NCBI GenBank assembly: GCA_027038095.1
Contig: JALVYA010000006.1
Coordinates: 1 to 20,076 of the forward strand
Reading direction: 5' to 3'
Length of the DNA: 20,076 bases
Source: Archaeoglobaceae archaeon
GTDB taxonomy: Archaea; Halobacteriota; Archaeoglobi; Archaeoglobales; Archaeoglobaceae
The position numbers and the translations under genes were made by a program. This document shows, piece by piece, positions 1 through 7,419 of the stretch (positions are counted from its first letter, which is position 1; every line of letters begins with the position of its first letter). The notes beneath the pieces were generated by a model, which was not told the origin of the DNA, did not search any database, and saw nothing but the letters and a program-made list of their open reading frames with translations.

Positions 1-795
1 CCCGTTCACCTCGGATATCAGCCTTATGGTGTATCCCTTTTCGAGAGCGATTTCAAAAGCTTCGGGTGTTATTTCGGTTATTCCCAGAATTTCAACGTCT
101 TTCAGACTGACGTTCATACCCATCAGAGCGTTTGCGAGTATTACGAGCTTGGCAGCGGAATCTATTCCCTCTACATCGTAACTCTCGTTAGCCTCGGCAA
201 TTCCGAGCTCCTTCGCTTCAGCAAGTATCATTTCGTACGGCAACCTCTCCTTTTCCATTCTCGAAAGTATGTAGTTGCACGTTCCGTTCAGTATTCCCTT
301 TATCGACTCAATTTCGTTTCCTGCGAGGTCTCTTTTTATCAGCTTTATTACCGGCATTGCTCCACCAACCGTGGCTTCAAAGAGCAGTTTTACACCGTTT
401 CTCTCTGCAAGCCCGGACAGCTCCCTGTACGCCACAACGAGGGGGCCCTTGTTGGAAGTTATTACGTGGCGCCCCTTTTTCAGACACTCCCTTATGTGCG
501 TGAGCCCCGGTTCTCCGGTTTCTATATTCGTTGGCGTCAGCTCCAGAGCGACGTCGAATTCAACCTCTTCTATTATCTCTTTCACGGTCATCCCTTCCGG
601 TAGCTTTCCCTTCTTCTCCTTGATTTCGAGAACTTCTTTCAAGTTCACGGAATCCGAAACTACAGAACCTTTCGAATCGGCCACTGCGACAACTCTGTAA
701 TCTCCGATTATCCTTTCAAGCCTCTGTCTGTTCATCAATACTTTCGCAACGCCTTTTCCCACAGCCCCAAATCCAAAAATTGCGATTCTTATCAT
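1..795 (-). CDS. hom: Homoserine dehydrogenase, C-terminus beyond left edge
   Basis: This enzyme reduces aspartate semialdehyde to homoserine with NAD(P)H, at the branch toward threonine and methionine in the cytoplasm. 265 residues are visible and the frame is still open at base 1, so the C-terminal part is missing from the window. The N-terminus MIRIAIFGFGAVGKG carries the Rossmann GxGxxG (residues 8-13). TSNKGP (about 113-118) and GILNGTCNYIL (about 168-178) are characteristic of the family's nucleotide and catalytic regions. The ATG at 795 has the Shine-Dalgarno GGAGGG five bases upstream. The ACT-domain gene lies 60 bp upstream on the same strand and its family is predicted to regulate this enzyme, so the two are probably cotranscribed. 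No frameshift is seen in the visible part. Confidence 0.93.
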   Translation of the reverse strand, partial: MIRIAIFGFGAVGKGVAKVLMNRQRLERIIGDYRVVAVADSKGSVVSDSVNLKEVLEIKEKKGKLPEGMTVKEIIEEVEFDVALELTPTNIETGEPGLTHIRECLKKGRHVITSNKGPLVVAYRELSGLAERNGVKLLFEATVGGAMPVIKLIKRDLAGNEIESIKGILNGTCNYILSRMEKERLPYEMILAEAKELGIAEANESYDVEGIDSAAKLVILANALMGMNVSLKDVEILGITEITPEAFEIALEKGYTIRLISEVNG

Positions 796-855
796 GTTTT
801 CCCTCCACAATTTCCACTGTGCTTTTCTGTCAGCAAATTTTAGCCAGAGCTCCGG

Positions 856-1362
856 TTAACTTTCGAACTCCAGTGGCTCTATCACGGTTATACTCTTTTT
901 CTTGCAGATGTCTTTCAGTCTGTTCAAAGCTTCTCTTAGCTTTTCATCTCCCGTTGCTGAAATCGTTACTATGGCTGTTGACGGCTTTTCCAAGTAGGGC
1001 ATGGAAATGTGCATTTCAACGACTTCTGCAAAGCCGGTCTCGTCAACTGCATTTATAGTGTCTGCCAAATCTGTGTGGATTATGTGACCTATCAGCATTA
1101 CGGAGGACGTTGATGTTAACCTCACCTCGTTGTAGCTCTTTACAACAACTCCCTGAGCTTTTATACTCTCCACGAGCTTTTCGACGTTTCTCTCGTCTAT
1201 TTCTATGGATATCTCCACTGGAACGTTTCCCAGAGGCGTTTTCTTTTCCCTCTTGTGGACTATGCTCAGTATGTTGCCCCTGTACCTCGAAACTGGTTCG
1301 ATCACCTTTGCTAACTGTCCCGGTTTGTCCCTGAGCTCAACGACAAGTGTGACAATTGCCAT
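856..1362 (-). CDS. ACT-domain protein, predicted allosteric regulator of homoserine dehydrogenase
   Basis: A small soluble protein of 168 residues starting MAIVTLVVELRDKPGQL. That opening is a classic ACT-domain beta strand followed by the DKPGQL loop that binds amino acids. A second ACT-like half begins near SSVMLIGHIIHTDLADTINAV, so the protein looks like two ACT modules without an enzyme domain. It resembles COG2061, predicted from gene context to be a regulator of homoserine dehydrogenase, and here hom lies directly downstream. The frame can be extended seven codons to a GTG at 1383. I prefer the ATG at 1362 because a TATA-like element at 1380-1391 sits about 24 bp upstream of it and would overlap the GTG. 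The ligand cannot be told from sequence; threonine, methionine or a branched-chain amino acid are guesses. Confidence 0.85.
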   Translation of the reverse strand: MAIVTLVVELRDKPGQLAKVIEPVSRYRGNILSIVHKREKKTPLGNVPVEISIEIDERNVEKLVESIKAQGVVVKSYNEVRLTSTSSVMLIGHIIHTDLADTINAVDETGFAEVVEMHISMPYLEKPSTAIVTISATGDEKLREALNRLKDICKKKSITVIEPLEFES

Positions 1363-1379
1363 GGTCCAAAACCTGACAG

Positions 1380-1391
1380 CCACTTAATGAA
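1380..1391 (-). promoter_or_regulatory. Putative TATA element of the ACT-domain gene
   Basis: On the minus strand this reads TTCATTAAGTGG, centred about 24 bp upstream of the ATG at 1362, which fits a leaderless transcript. The 9-mer ATTAAGTGG recurs 47 bp further upstream (1427-1435), which may be a second promoter element or chance. Rated by spacing and AT content only. Confidence 0.45.
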
Positions 1392-1501
1392 TGTTGTTGC
1401 TATCTGGAGATGGTCGATTACAGTAACCACTTAATTAAGGTTAGGTTAGAACAGAAATAGTATTAAGGAATAACACAATATAAAGGGGTAAAATAAAACG
1501 G

Positions 1502-2383
1502 TCAGTAAATTGGTGTTCCCTCGCTGTCGACGATTTTCCTGAACTCCTGCATCAGCTTCTTCGTTATCTCGCCCGGTTTTCCATCTCCAACAACTCTGCC
1601 GTCTATTTCTGTTATCGGGCATATTTCAGCAGCAGTCCCGGTAACGAACATCTCGTCAGCGGAGTACAGGTCAAAAAGTCCGAGGTTTGTTTCCTTGAAT
1701 GGAATGCCCAGCTTCTCTATTATCTCCACGGTTACAGCTCTCGTTATTCCTCTGAGGTTGTTCAGGGTTGGTGGAGTGTAAACAACACCATTTTTTACGA
1801 CAAATATGTTGTCTCCGCTCCCCTCGCTTATGTAACCGTTGTGGTCGAGGAAAATTGCCTCATCACCACCCTTAGCGTTTGCCTCTATTTTTGCGAGTAT
1901 GTTGTTCAGGTAGTTGAGAGATTTTATGTTTGGAGGTAAAGAGTCTATTGCATTCCTTCTCACGGTCACGGTTACCGCTTTCAAACCTTTTTCGTAGAGG
2001 TCTCCGTACATCGCTCCCCAGGGCTTCGTTATGATTATTACCTGCGGGTTCGTGCATACGTCTGGATTTAGTCCCAGATCTCCAACACCTCTCGTAACTA
2101 TTGGCCTTATGTACGCATCCCTTAACCCGTTTTTACGCAAAGTTTCAAGAATTGCATCCATGAACTCCTGCTTGGTTAGCGGGATTTTCAGCTTTATAAC
2201 CTTTGCACAGTCGTACATTCTGTCCATGTGCTCCTTGAGCTTGAAAACCCTGCCGTTGTAAGCTCTTATTCCCTCAAAAACGCCATCTCCGTATAAAAAT
2301 CCGTGATCAAAAATGCTTACTTTTGCCTCACTTTCGGGAACGAATTCTCCGTTGATGTAAACGAGCAAGTCATCTTCCGACAT
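1502..2383 (-). CDS. ilvE: Branched-chain amino acid aminotransferase
   Basis: A class IV PLP aminotransferase of 293 residues, the usual size for archaeal IlvE. It performs the last step of leucine, isoleucine and valine synthesis with glutamate as amino donor. The N-terminal strand LVYINGEFVPESEAKVSIFDHG and the GDGVFEGIRAY segment are family hallmarks. The likely PLP lysine is Lys154 in NIKSLNYLN, and EGSGDN follows near residue 195. The frame is open 16 codons further (ATG at 2431). I choose MSEDDLL at 2383 because a TATA box at 2405-2416 lies inside that extension, 27 bp upstream of the chosen ATG. T-rich sequence follows the stop codon before the ACT-domain gene, so ilvE may be a separate transcript from ACT-hom although all three serve amino acid synthesis. 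Confidence 0.95.
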   Translation of the reverse strand: MSEDDLLVYINGEFVPESEAKVSIFDHGFLYGDGVFEGIRAYNGRVFKLKEHMDRMYDCAKVIKLKIPLTKQEFMDAILETLRKNGLRDAYIRPIVTRGVGDLGLNPDVCTNPQVIIITKPWGAMYGDLYEKGLKAVTVTVRRNAIDSLPPNIKSLNYLNNILAKIEANAKGGDEAIFLDHNGYISEGSGDNIFVVKNGVVYTPPTLNNLRGITRAVTVEIIEKLGIPFKETNLGLFDLYSADEMFVTGTAAEICPITEIDGRVVGDGKPGEITKKLMQEFRKIVDSEGTPIY

Positions 2384-2404
2384 ATCGTTTCCGATAAACG
2401 CCGT

Positions 2405-2416
2405 GCGTTTAAAAGC
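2405..2416 (-). promoter_or_regulatory. TATA box of ilvE
   Basis: Minus-strand GCTTTTAAACGC, centred 27 bp upstream of the ilvE ATG at 2383. This is the geometry of an archaeal promoter giving a leaderless or nearly leaderless mRNA, and it decides between the two in-frame ATGs of ilvE. Confidence 0.6.
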
Positions 2417-2527
2417 ATGTCGGTTTCGCATTATTTAGTGTGATAAATTGTGGCAATATTTTTGCAGATGAAAACGCTGAATGCAGATTCGATAGTTTCA
2501 ATTACAGCTTTTCCAGCCTGTGTGTGA

Positions 2528-3439
2528 ATGTCGAAGGGAGTATCGGTGATAGTGTCGACTTACACAGAGGACAGGCTCGACGACGTTAACAAGTGCCTGA
2601 TGAGTCTCGACAACCAGACTCTGAAACCGGAGGAAGTCCTGTTAGTTTTAGACCCGAAGGATAGCCTCGTGGAGTTTTACAGGAAAAACGTTCCGAGCGA
2701 TTTTGACTTCGATTTCAGGATAGTTAGAGCTTCAAAACCCGGTCTCTCTAACGCGAGAAACGCAGGAGTGGAAAATTCGTCCTGCGAAATCGTGGCTTTT
2801 ATAGACGACGATGCGTGGGCTGACAGGCTGTGGCTGGAGAACATGGTTCAGAACTATTCAGACAGGGATGTCTGGGGGGTTGGAGGCAAAATAGTTCCCG
2901 TGTTCGAAGAAAAGAGGCCGGTGTGGCTGGCCGAAGAGCTGGACTGGGTTGTGGGATGTACCTATAGAGGAATGCCGGAAAAAAAGGCCGAAATAAGAAA
3001 CCCGATAGGTGCAAACATGAGCTTCAGAAGAGAAGCCTTTGAAGAGGCGGGATTTTTCAGCTGCAGCGTTGGCAGGTATGGTAAAAAGCTCTTGAGTGGA
3101 GAAGAAACGGAGTTCGCCATGAGGTTAAAAAAGACTATGTGGTTAAAAAAGAAAATCGACGCAAGAATAGTTTACGATCCATCAGCAGTTGTTTACCACA
3201 GGGTTCCTGTTGAGAGAGCTAAAATTTCATACGTCCTGAAGAGAGCCTATTACGAAGGTTATTCAAAAGCCGTGCTGTCAAAAGAGTACCCTTTAAAAAA
3301 CGAATACAGCTACCTGTCTTTTCTTTTGAAAAGCTCGATTCGCAGAATTGCAGAGCTAAAGTTTGCGGAGGTTGCGGGAATAATGCTCGTTATCGCCTGT
3401 ACAGGTATTGGCAATCTCGTGGGAAGGTTGAGGATGTGA
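2528..3439 (+). CDS. Family 2 glycosyltransferase (GT-A fold)
   Basis: A 303-residue GT2 glycosyltransferase that would move a sugar from a nucleotide-sugar to an acceptor. VSVIVSTYTEDR (5-16) is the first beta strand and nucleotide-binding loop, SKPGLSNARNAG (69-80) is a conserved GT2 element, and FIDDDAWAD (91-99) holds the metal-binding DxD-type motif (Asp93-95). GANMSFRREAFEEAG (161-175) and GEETEF (191-196) form the acceptor and catalytic half. Near the C-terminus, residues about 280-297 are hydrophobic and may contact the membrane. The organisation recalls archaeal Agl-type transferases acting on dolichyl-phosphate sugars in N-glycosylation, but the substrate is not assignable. It stands alone between ilvE (divergent) and guaAA, with no other glycosylation gene in view. 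No strong Shine-Dalgarno is seen before the ATG. Confidence 0.88.
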   Translation: MSKGVSVIVSTYTEDRLDDVNKCLMSLDNQTLKPEEVLLVLDPKDSLVEFYRKNVPSDFDFDFRIVRASKPGLSNARNAGVENSSCEIVAFIDDDAWADRLWLENMVQNYSDRDVWGVGGKIVPVFEEKRPVWLAEELDWVVGCTYRGMPEKKAEIRNPIGANMSFRREAFEEAGFFSCSVGRYGKKLLSGEETEFAMRLKKTMWLKKKIDARIVYDPSAVVYHRVPVERAKISYVLKRAYYEGYSKAVLSKEYPLKNEYSYLSFLLKSSIRRIAELKFAEVAGIMLVIACTGIGNLVGRLRM

Positions 3440-3515
3440 TGTATTTGGGTTAATACTAACTTTGGAGGTAAAAGGTACTGAGCAACGTAAACCACCCGTT
3501 CACAAAAACCAGTAA

Positions 3516-3526
3516 GTTCTTAATTC
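3516..3526 (+). promoter_or_regulatory. Putative TATA element of guaAA
   Basis: GTTCTTAATTC is centred about 25 bp upstream of the ATG at 3546, with no Shine-Dalgarno between them, consistent with a leaderless guaAA transcript. The element is a weak match to consensus. Confidence 0.4.
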
Positions 3527-3545
3527 TAACCTTCCAGCATTTTCT

Positions 3546-4100
3546 ATGGTCAGAATATACGTCGTGTACAACTTCGGGCAGTACAACCACCTGATACACA
3601 GAACTCTGAGAGACCTGGGAGCTGAAACGAAGCTCGTCGAAAACACGACGCCAGTGGAAAAGCTGAAAGATGCGGACGGAATAGTGCTCGGTGGTGGCCC
3701 CTCTCTCGACAGAACCGGTAACTGCGAGCTTTACGTTAAAGAGCTCGACGTGCCAGTTCTCGGAGTTTGTCTGGGGCACCAGCTCCTCGCCAAAATCTTT
3801 GGCGGTGAAGTAGGTAAGGGCGAGGTTGGTGGTTACGCAGAGGTCGAGGTAAGAATCGTTGAGAGGGACGAAATATTCGAGGGGTTGCCGGAGAAGCTGA
3901 AGGTATGGGCAAGCCACTCGGATGAGGTAAAAAAGATGCCCGAATGCTTCAAACTCCTAGCAACTTCTGATGTTTGCGAGGTGGAGGCGATGAAACACAG
4001 GCAAAAACCGATATACGGCGTTCAGTGGCACCCCGAAGTGTACCACACAGAAAAAGGTGAGGAGTTTTACAGAAACTTCATCAAAATCTGCAGGCAGTAG
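3546..4100 (+). CDS. guaAA: GMP synthase glutaminase subunit (subunit A)
   Basis: A stand-alone class I glutamine amidotransferase of 184 residues. In archaea it pairs with a separate ATP-pyrophosphatase subunit to convert XMP to GMP, supplying ammonia from glutamine. The triad is visible: nucleophile Cys75 in GVCLGHQ, and His162 with Glu164 in WHPEV. GGGPSLDR (49-56) is the oxyanion-hole region typical of archaeal GuaAA. Length fits the split archaeal enzyme rather than the fused bacterial GuaA of about 520 residues. The partner subunit is not in this window. The gene is convergent with the eL43 gene, with 61 bp between the stop codons. Confidence 0.95.
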   Translation: MVRIYVVYNFGQYNHLIHRTLRDLGAETKLVENTTPVEKLKDADGIVLGGGPSLDRTGNCELYVKELDVPVLGVCLGHQLLAKIFGGEVGKGEVGGYAEVEVRIVERDEIFEGLPEKLKVWASHSDEVKKMPECFKLLATSDVCEVEAMKHRQKPIYGVQWHPEVYHTEKGEEFYRNFIKICRQ

Positions 4101-4121
4101 CTACATCCGTTAACAGGGTTC

Positions 4122-4152
4122 GAATAATAAAAATTGTAAATTATTTGTACAA
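4122..4152 (-). terminator. Putative terminator of the exosome superoperon
   Basis: On the minus strand, shortly after the eL43 stop codon, a weak stem (TTGTA/TACAA, 9-base loop) is followed by a U-rich tract. Archaeal termination mainly needs the U-rich tract. It lies between the convergent guaAA and superoperon ends. Confidence 0.4.
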
Positions 4153-4161
4153 ACAGCTCGT

Positions 4162-4422
4162 TTACCTCCTCTTGGTAACTGCTCTTTCGACTATCTTCAG
4201 AGCCGGAGTCTCGGGTATGTAGGTGCCTCCGGCAAAGGTATAACCGCACGACCTGCACTGCCAGATACCCGTTCCTATTCTCTTCACAGCAACCTTGCCG
4301 CACTTTTTACACTGGTACTTCTTCCTCTGCTTTTCCTCTATCTTTATGATTGTCCTTCTGACCCTCAAACCGTACCTCGGCCCAAATCTGGCAGCCATTT
4401 TAACTTTCTTCGTTCTCCCCAT
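4162..4422 (-). CDS. rpl37ae: Large-subunit ribosomal protein eL43 (L37Ae)
   Basis: An 86-residue basic protein of the large ribosomal subunit. It carries a zinc ribbon: YQCKKCGK and, 14 residues on, WQCRSCGY supply two CxxC pairs. The start MGRTKKVKMAARFGPRYG matches the family N-terminus. A GTG three codons upstream is part of the Shine-Dalgarno GGGTGAT itself, so the ATG at 4422 is the start. The first 23 bases overlap the 3' end of rrp42, indicating translational coupling. This is the last gene of the superoperon here; a U-rich tract and the convergent guaAA follow. Confidence 0.95.
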   Translation of the reverse strand: MGRTKKVKMAARFGPRYGLRVRRTIIKIEEKQRKKYQCKKCGKVAVKRIGTGIWQCRSCGYTFAGGTYIPETPALKIVERAVTKRR

Positions 4423-5218
4423 CTTTATCACCCTGATTTATTTGAGACACAACCTGTTTTCTGACCTCCTCAGCCTTGGCAACGCTCAGCTCGAGCACTT
4501 CATAAAACTTTTCCTCAGATAGCAGGTAACTTCCACTTTTCTGCATCGCCACGACGTTTCCGTTTTTATCCGATGTTATCGTAATCAGGTTGTTTCCAAC
4601 GCTCATTTCATCCCTGCACGGATCTACGAGCGAGTAGTCGTCCACTATCAGGGATGTAACGCTGATCGGTATGTCCTGAACCGGTAGCCTGAAGTCCTCT
4701 CCGACCTCGAACTTCTCAGCCGGAACGGTCGTGTTCATCAGAGCCGAAATTGCGGCTATGGCAGAAGCGTCCATCAAATTGCCGTCATCGTCAAGGGCGT
4801 GAATGTCGATGAATATCACCCATACCTTTTCCCCTTCCTCTATGCACAGCTCTTCGAGGTTCACAGCCTCGCTCTCTCTGATTCCCCTGTCGACAACTCT
4901 TGCGAGCTCTACCGAGTTTTCATCCGGTGGCCCGGGTTCAAAGGTTGGGGAAGCCAGAGGTACAAGTTCGGAATTCGTTATTATTATTCCTTTTTCTGGC
5001 GTGTCCGGAAACGGTTCTCCAACCTGCATTTTTATTCCCACGATGACCTGCGTGTTGCCAAGCTTTACGAGGGCTGAACCTTCGGCTTTCTCGATTATGC
5101 CGGTCTGAACGCTGATTTGCCTGAACTCGTCAAATCCCCTGCCGTCAATTCTTTCTCCCGACCTTATTCTTGAAAGGACGTAATCCCTCTTTATATCCAT
5201 CAGTATATCTTCAGCCAT
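4400..5218 (-). CDS. rrp42: Exosome core subunit Rrp42
   Basis: An RNase PH-fold subunit of 272 residues. Three Rrp41-Rrp42 dimers form the hexameric ring of the archaeal exosome, which degrades RNA phosphorolytically in the 3'-5' direction. In this family Rrp42 lacks catalytic residues itself but is needed for RNA binding and for Rrp41 activity. SGERIDGRGFDEFRQISVQTG is the shared RNase PH opening; GNTQVIVGIKMQVGEPFPDTP and SCEL-like segments follow. The acidic C-terminal tail (EEVRKQ onward, ending DGENEES) is unlikely to be structured. The start has a good Shine-Dalgarno (GGAGGA). A 52-bp gap separates it from rrp41 upstream, and its 3' end overlaps the eL43 gene. Confidence 0.96.
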   Translation of the reverse strand: MAEDILMDIKRDYVLSRIRSGERIDGRGFDEFRQISVQTGIIEKAEGSALVKLGNTQVIVGIKMQVGEPFPDTPEKGIIITNSELVPLASPTFEPGPPDENSVELARVVDRGIRESEAVNLEELCIEEGEKVWVIFIDIHALDDDGNLMDASAIAAISALMNTTVPAEKFEVGEDFRLPVQDIPISVTSLIVDDYSLVDPCRDEMSVGNNLITITSDKNGNVVAMQKSGSYLLSEEKFYEVLELSVAKAEEVRKQVVSQINQGDKDGENEES

Positions 5219-5270
5219 CTTACTCCTCCTGTTTTCGGACTTCTTTTCAACCTATCAAATTCCCGCACGT

Positions 5271-6023
5271 TTACTGCTCGTTTTCCTCTTCGGGCTCCTC
5301 AGTCTCCTCTTTCATGTACTTCTTCATTATCGCCTCTCTCTGAAGCCTGTAAATCTGCATGGCACCTTTCTTTGCGAGTTCCATGGCCTTTTTCATTTCT
5401 TCGAGAGTTAGCCTGCCGTCCATCTGAAGCAGAGCTATGGACTCTATTCTATCGTTTCTTATCAAAAACGCTATTGGCACGTCAGCCTCTCCGTAGTTGT
5501 CCTCTTCCTTCATGGGATCCAGAACTATGTTGCCCTCCACTTTCGCCACAGCCACTGAAGTTACCATTCCCCTCATGGCAACTCCAGCATCTATCAGAGC
5601 CACGCTTGCTGCGTTCAGGCATGCTGTTCTCGTTCCAGCATCTGCCTGAAGAACCTCGACAAAAACGTCTATTCCCGATCTCGGAAAGAGCTCCTTCATT
5701 ATTACCGGTTCCAGAGCCTCTCTGCTCACTTTTGATATCTCCACACTCCTTCTGTCCGGACCCGGCTTCTTTCTCTCCTCCACGCTGAAAGGTGCCATGT
5801 TGTATCGGTACCTGATTACAGCCTTGCTCGGATCCTGCAGGTGTCTCGGATGGACCTCTCTTGGACCGTAAACAGCAGCTATTATCTTGTTCTTTCCCAT
5901 TTCGAGGTAGCAGGAGCCATCAGCCCTCTTTAAAACGCCAGCCTCTATTTTTATGGGCCTCAGCTCTTCAAAGCCCCTGCCGTCCAGCCTCTTACCGTCA
6001 ACAATAAGCTTAGGTTTCTGCAT
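5271..6023 (-). CDS. rrp41: Exosome catalytic subunit Rrp41
   Basis: The active phosphorolytic RNase PH-fold subunit of the archaeal exosome, 250 residues. RLDGRGFEELRPIKIEAGVL opens the domain; YRYNMAPFSVEERKKPGPDRRS contains the conserved Arg-rich RNA-binding loop, and LQADAGTRTACLNAASVAL the phosphate-binding and catalytic region. The C-terminal tail is acidic (about the last 15 residues). An upstream GTG at 6035 lies in the Shine-Dalgarno GGGTGA, so the ATG at 6023 is preferred, eight bases downstream of it. This start overlaps the end of rrp4 by 14 bases, so the exosome cap and ring subunits are probably translated in a coupled way. Confidence 0.96.
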   Translation of the reverse strand: MQKPKLIVDGKRLDGRGFEELRPIKIEAGVLKRADGSCYLEMGKNKIIAAVYGPREVHPRHLQDPSKAVIRYRYNMAPFSVEERKKPGPDRRSVEISKVSREALEPVIMKELFPRSGIDVFVEVLQADAGTRTACLNAASVALIDAGVAMRGMVTSVAVAKVEGNIVLDPMKEEDNYGEADVPIAFLIRNDRIESIALLQMDGRLTLEEMKKAMELAKKGAMQIYRLQREAIMKKYMKEETEEPEEENEQ

Positions 6024-6690
6024 TTTCCAATTCACCCTTTTTCTTTTTTATAAATTCAGTAATTCTATCTGTAAGACCCTCAGTGTGGGCTTCCTCCTCT
6101 ATTATGTATATTGCCTCTTCGGCAATTGAAACCTTTCTTCTGTCTCCGTTAATCCATATAAGACCGTTTTGCCCGACAACAATCTGTATTCCGAGCTCAG
6201 ATTTCAGCATTTTTATCATGCTGCCCTTCTTACCTATGACCCTCGGAACTCTTGCGGGATTTATTGCAACAATTCTTCCCACTCTGACGGGTTTGCACAC
6301 CTTGTCCTTCATCGTCAGGGTCACCTTCATCTTTGGATCGATGCTCAGGACTTTTCCTATTATTGCATCCCCTATGTCCAGAACTTCGTTTACCTTTTTG
6401 TTCCTCATAGCATTCTCCGGGTATTCTAAAACGGGCAGAAAAGCCTGATACGGTGAGTATATGTCAACTATCCAGCCGTTGGCGGTTACTTCTCTCACTA
6501 TCCCAATGACAACGTCTCCCGAAGACGGGATGTACCTGCCTTTAAGCGGTATAACTCTAACGCTGGTGTCCGTTTTGTCGAGCAAGCCGAGAAACTTGGC
6601 GTAAACCTTACCCTTCTCAACGTAAGTGCCGTATCCCGCAGCTCTCGGATTTTTCGCTATTAAATCCCCGGGCATAACTATCTTCCTCAT
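6010..6690 (-). CDS. rrp4: Exosome RNA-binding cap subunit Rrp4
   Basis: A 226-residue cap protein that sits on the Rrp41-Rrp42 ring and feeds RNA into the pore. Order: N-terminal domain (about 1-55, MPGDLIAKNPRAAGYGTYV), S1 domain (about 60-130, GDVVIGIVREVTANGWIVDI), and a KH domain (about 135-205) with VGRIVAINPARVPRVIGKKG holding the GxxG loop (IGKKG). The ATG has GGAGGA upstream and overlaps the SBDS stop as ATGA, a typical coupling signature. Its 3' end overlaps the rrp41 start. Confidence 0.96.
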   Translation of the reverse strand: MRKIVMPGDLIAKNPRAAGYGTYVEKGKVYAKFLGLLDKTDTSVRVIPLKGRYIPSSGDVVIGIVREVTANGWIVDIYSPYQAFLPVLEYPENAMRNKKVNEVLDIGDAIIGKVLSIDPKMKVTLTMKDKVCKPVRVGRIVAINPARVPRVIGKKGSMIKMLKSELGIQIVVGQNGLIWINGDRRKVSIAEEAIYIIEEEAHTEGLTDRITEFIKKKKGELENAET

Positions 6691-7394
6691 CCCTGAATCC
6701 TCCTCAGGACTTTCGTTAAAGCCTCACCTTTTGTAACCTTGGCGAGCAAATCGATAAGATCACCCTGCATGCCGGCCGGAATTTTCATAACACAAATCCA
6801 GCTACCGTCTTTCTGCCATTCTTCCTTCTCCACATTTCCAAAAGAGTAGAGAGCCGAAATGGCTTTTCCGGTGTAGTCAGCTGGTACTTTAATCGCTATC
6901 TCTACTTCCTCAAACCTGAGCGGCAAAATTTTCTTTATGGACTTGACGACATCCTTGACCTGAGCTTCAACGGGCTTGAAAATGTCCACGTGAACTTTGG
7001 CTTCCTCCATGGCCCTTTCAATTCTTGAGGGGGGATGAGGTGCTCCAGTTCTCGGATCTACGGCGTTCTTTCTTATGTATTCGACTATCTGTTTCCTCTT
7101 CTGCTCCAGCATTTCTTTTCTCTGTTCCGCTGTGATCTGCACCTCTCCTTCAAGTATTATCGTCCTGACTATTGCCCTGATATCGGAGGTGCCGAAAACT
7201 TTGTTCAGTTCTTCCTTGCTTATTCTGTCACCCCTGCCGGCATCCCTGAATATTTCCTCCACTGCCAGCAGCTTCTCGAAGTCAACCTCTTTCCCCTCCT
7301 TGAGGTCTCTTGCGAGGTAAGGATCAACGAGAGCCTCGAAAACTTCACCCTGTTTTTTCAACCTTGCTATCACTGCCCTGTCGAGAGAGACCAC
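6687..7394 (-). CDS. sdo1: Ribosome maturation protein SBDS (SDO1 homologue)
   Basis: A three-domain SBDS protein of 235 residues. In eukaryotes the family works with EFL1 to release eIF6 from 60S subunits; archaeal SBDS sits in exosome superoperons and is assumed to act in ribosome maturation or RNA metabolism. Domain I begins VSLDRAVIARL; DPYLARDLKEGKEVDFEKLL and the GEVQITAEQRKEMLEQKRKQI segment lead to domain II; PLRFEEVEIAIKVP opens the ferredoxin-like domain III. The longest frame starts at a TTG at 7400, which directly abuts the purine tract GGGGGGA. The GTG at 7394 lies six to seven bases downstream of that tract and gives the family-like N-terminus MVSLDRAV, so I use it. It follows psmA closely and overlaps rrp4 by 4 bases. 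Confidence 0.95.
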   Translation of the reverse strand: MVSLDRAVIARLKKQGEVFEALVDPYLARDLKEGKEVDFEKLLAVEEIFRDAGRGDRISKEELNKVFGTSDIRAIVRTIILEGEVQITAEQRKEMLEQKRKQIVEYIRKNAVDPRTGAPHPPSRIERAMEEAKVHVDIFKPVEAQVKDVVKSIKKILPLRFEEVEIAIKVPADYTGKAISALYSFGNVEKEEWQKDGSWICVMKIPAGMQGDLIDLLAKVTKGEALTKVLRRIQG

Positions 7395-7419
7395 GGTCAA
7401 TCCCCCCTGCTGAGCAGGT

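Noticed and set aside
3462..3490. Good Shine-Dalgarno (GGAGG) after the glycosyltransferase gene
   Set aside because: No ATG, GTG or TTG follows at usable spacing that opens a credible frame; guaAA starts 75 bp later with a TATA box closer by. Treated as chance or a remnant.
3456..3917. 153-codon open frame antisense to guaAA
   Set aside because: It lies opposite a well-supported gene with clear catalytic motifs, has no ribosome binding site and resembles no family.
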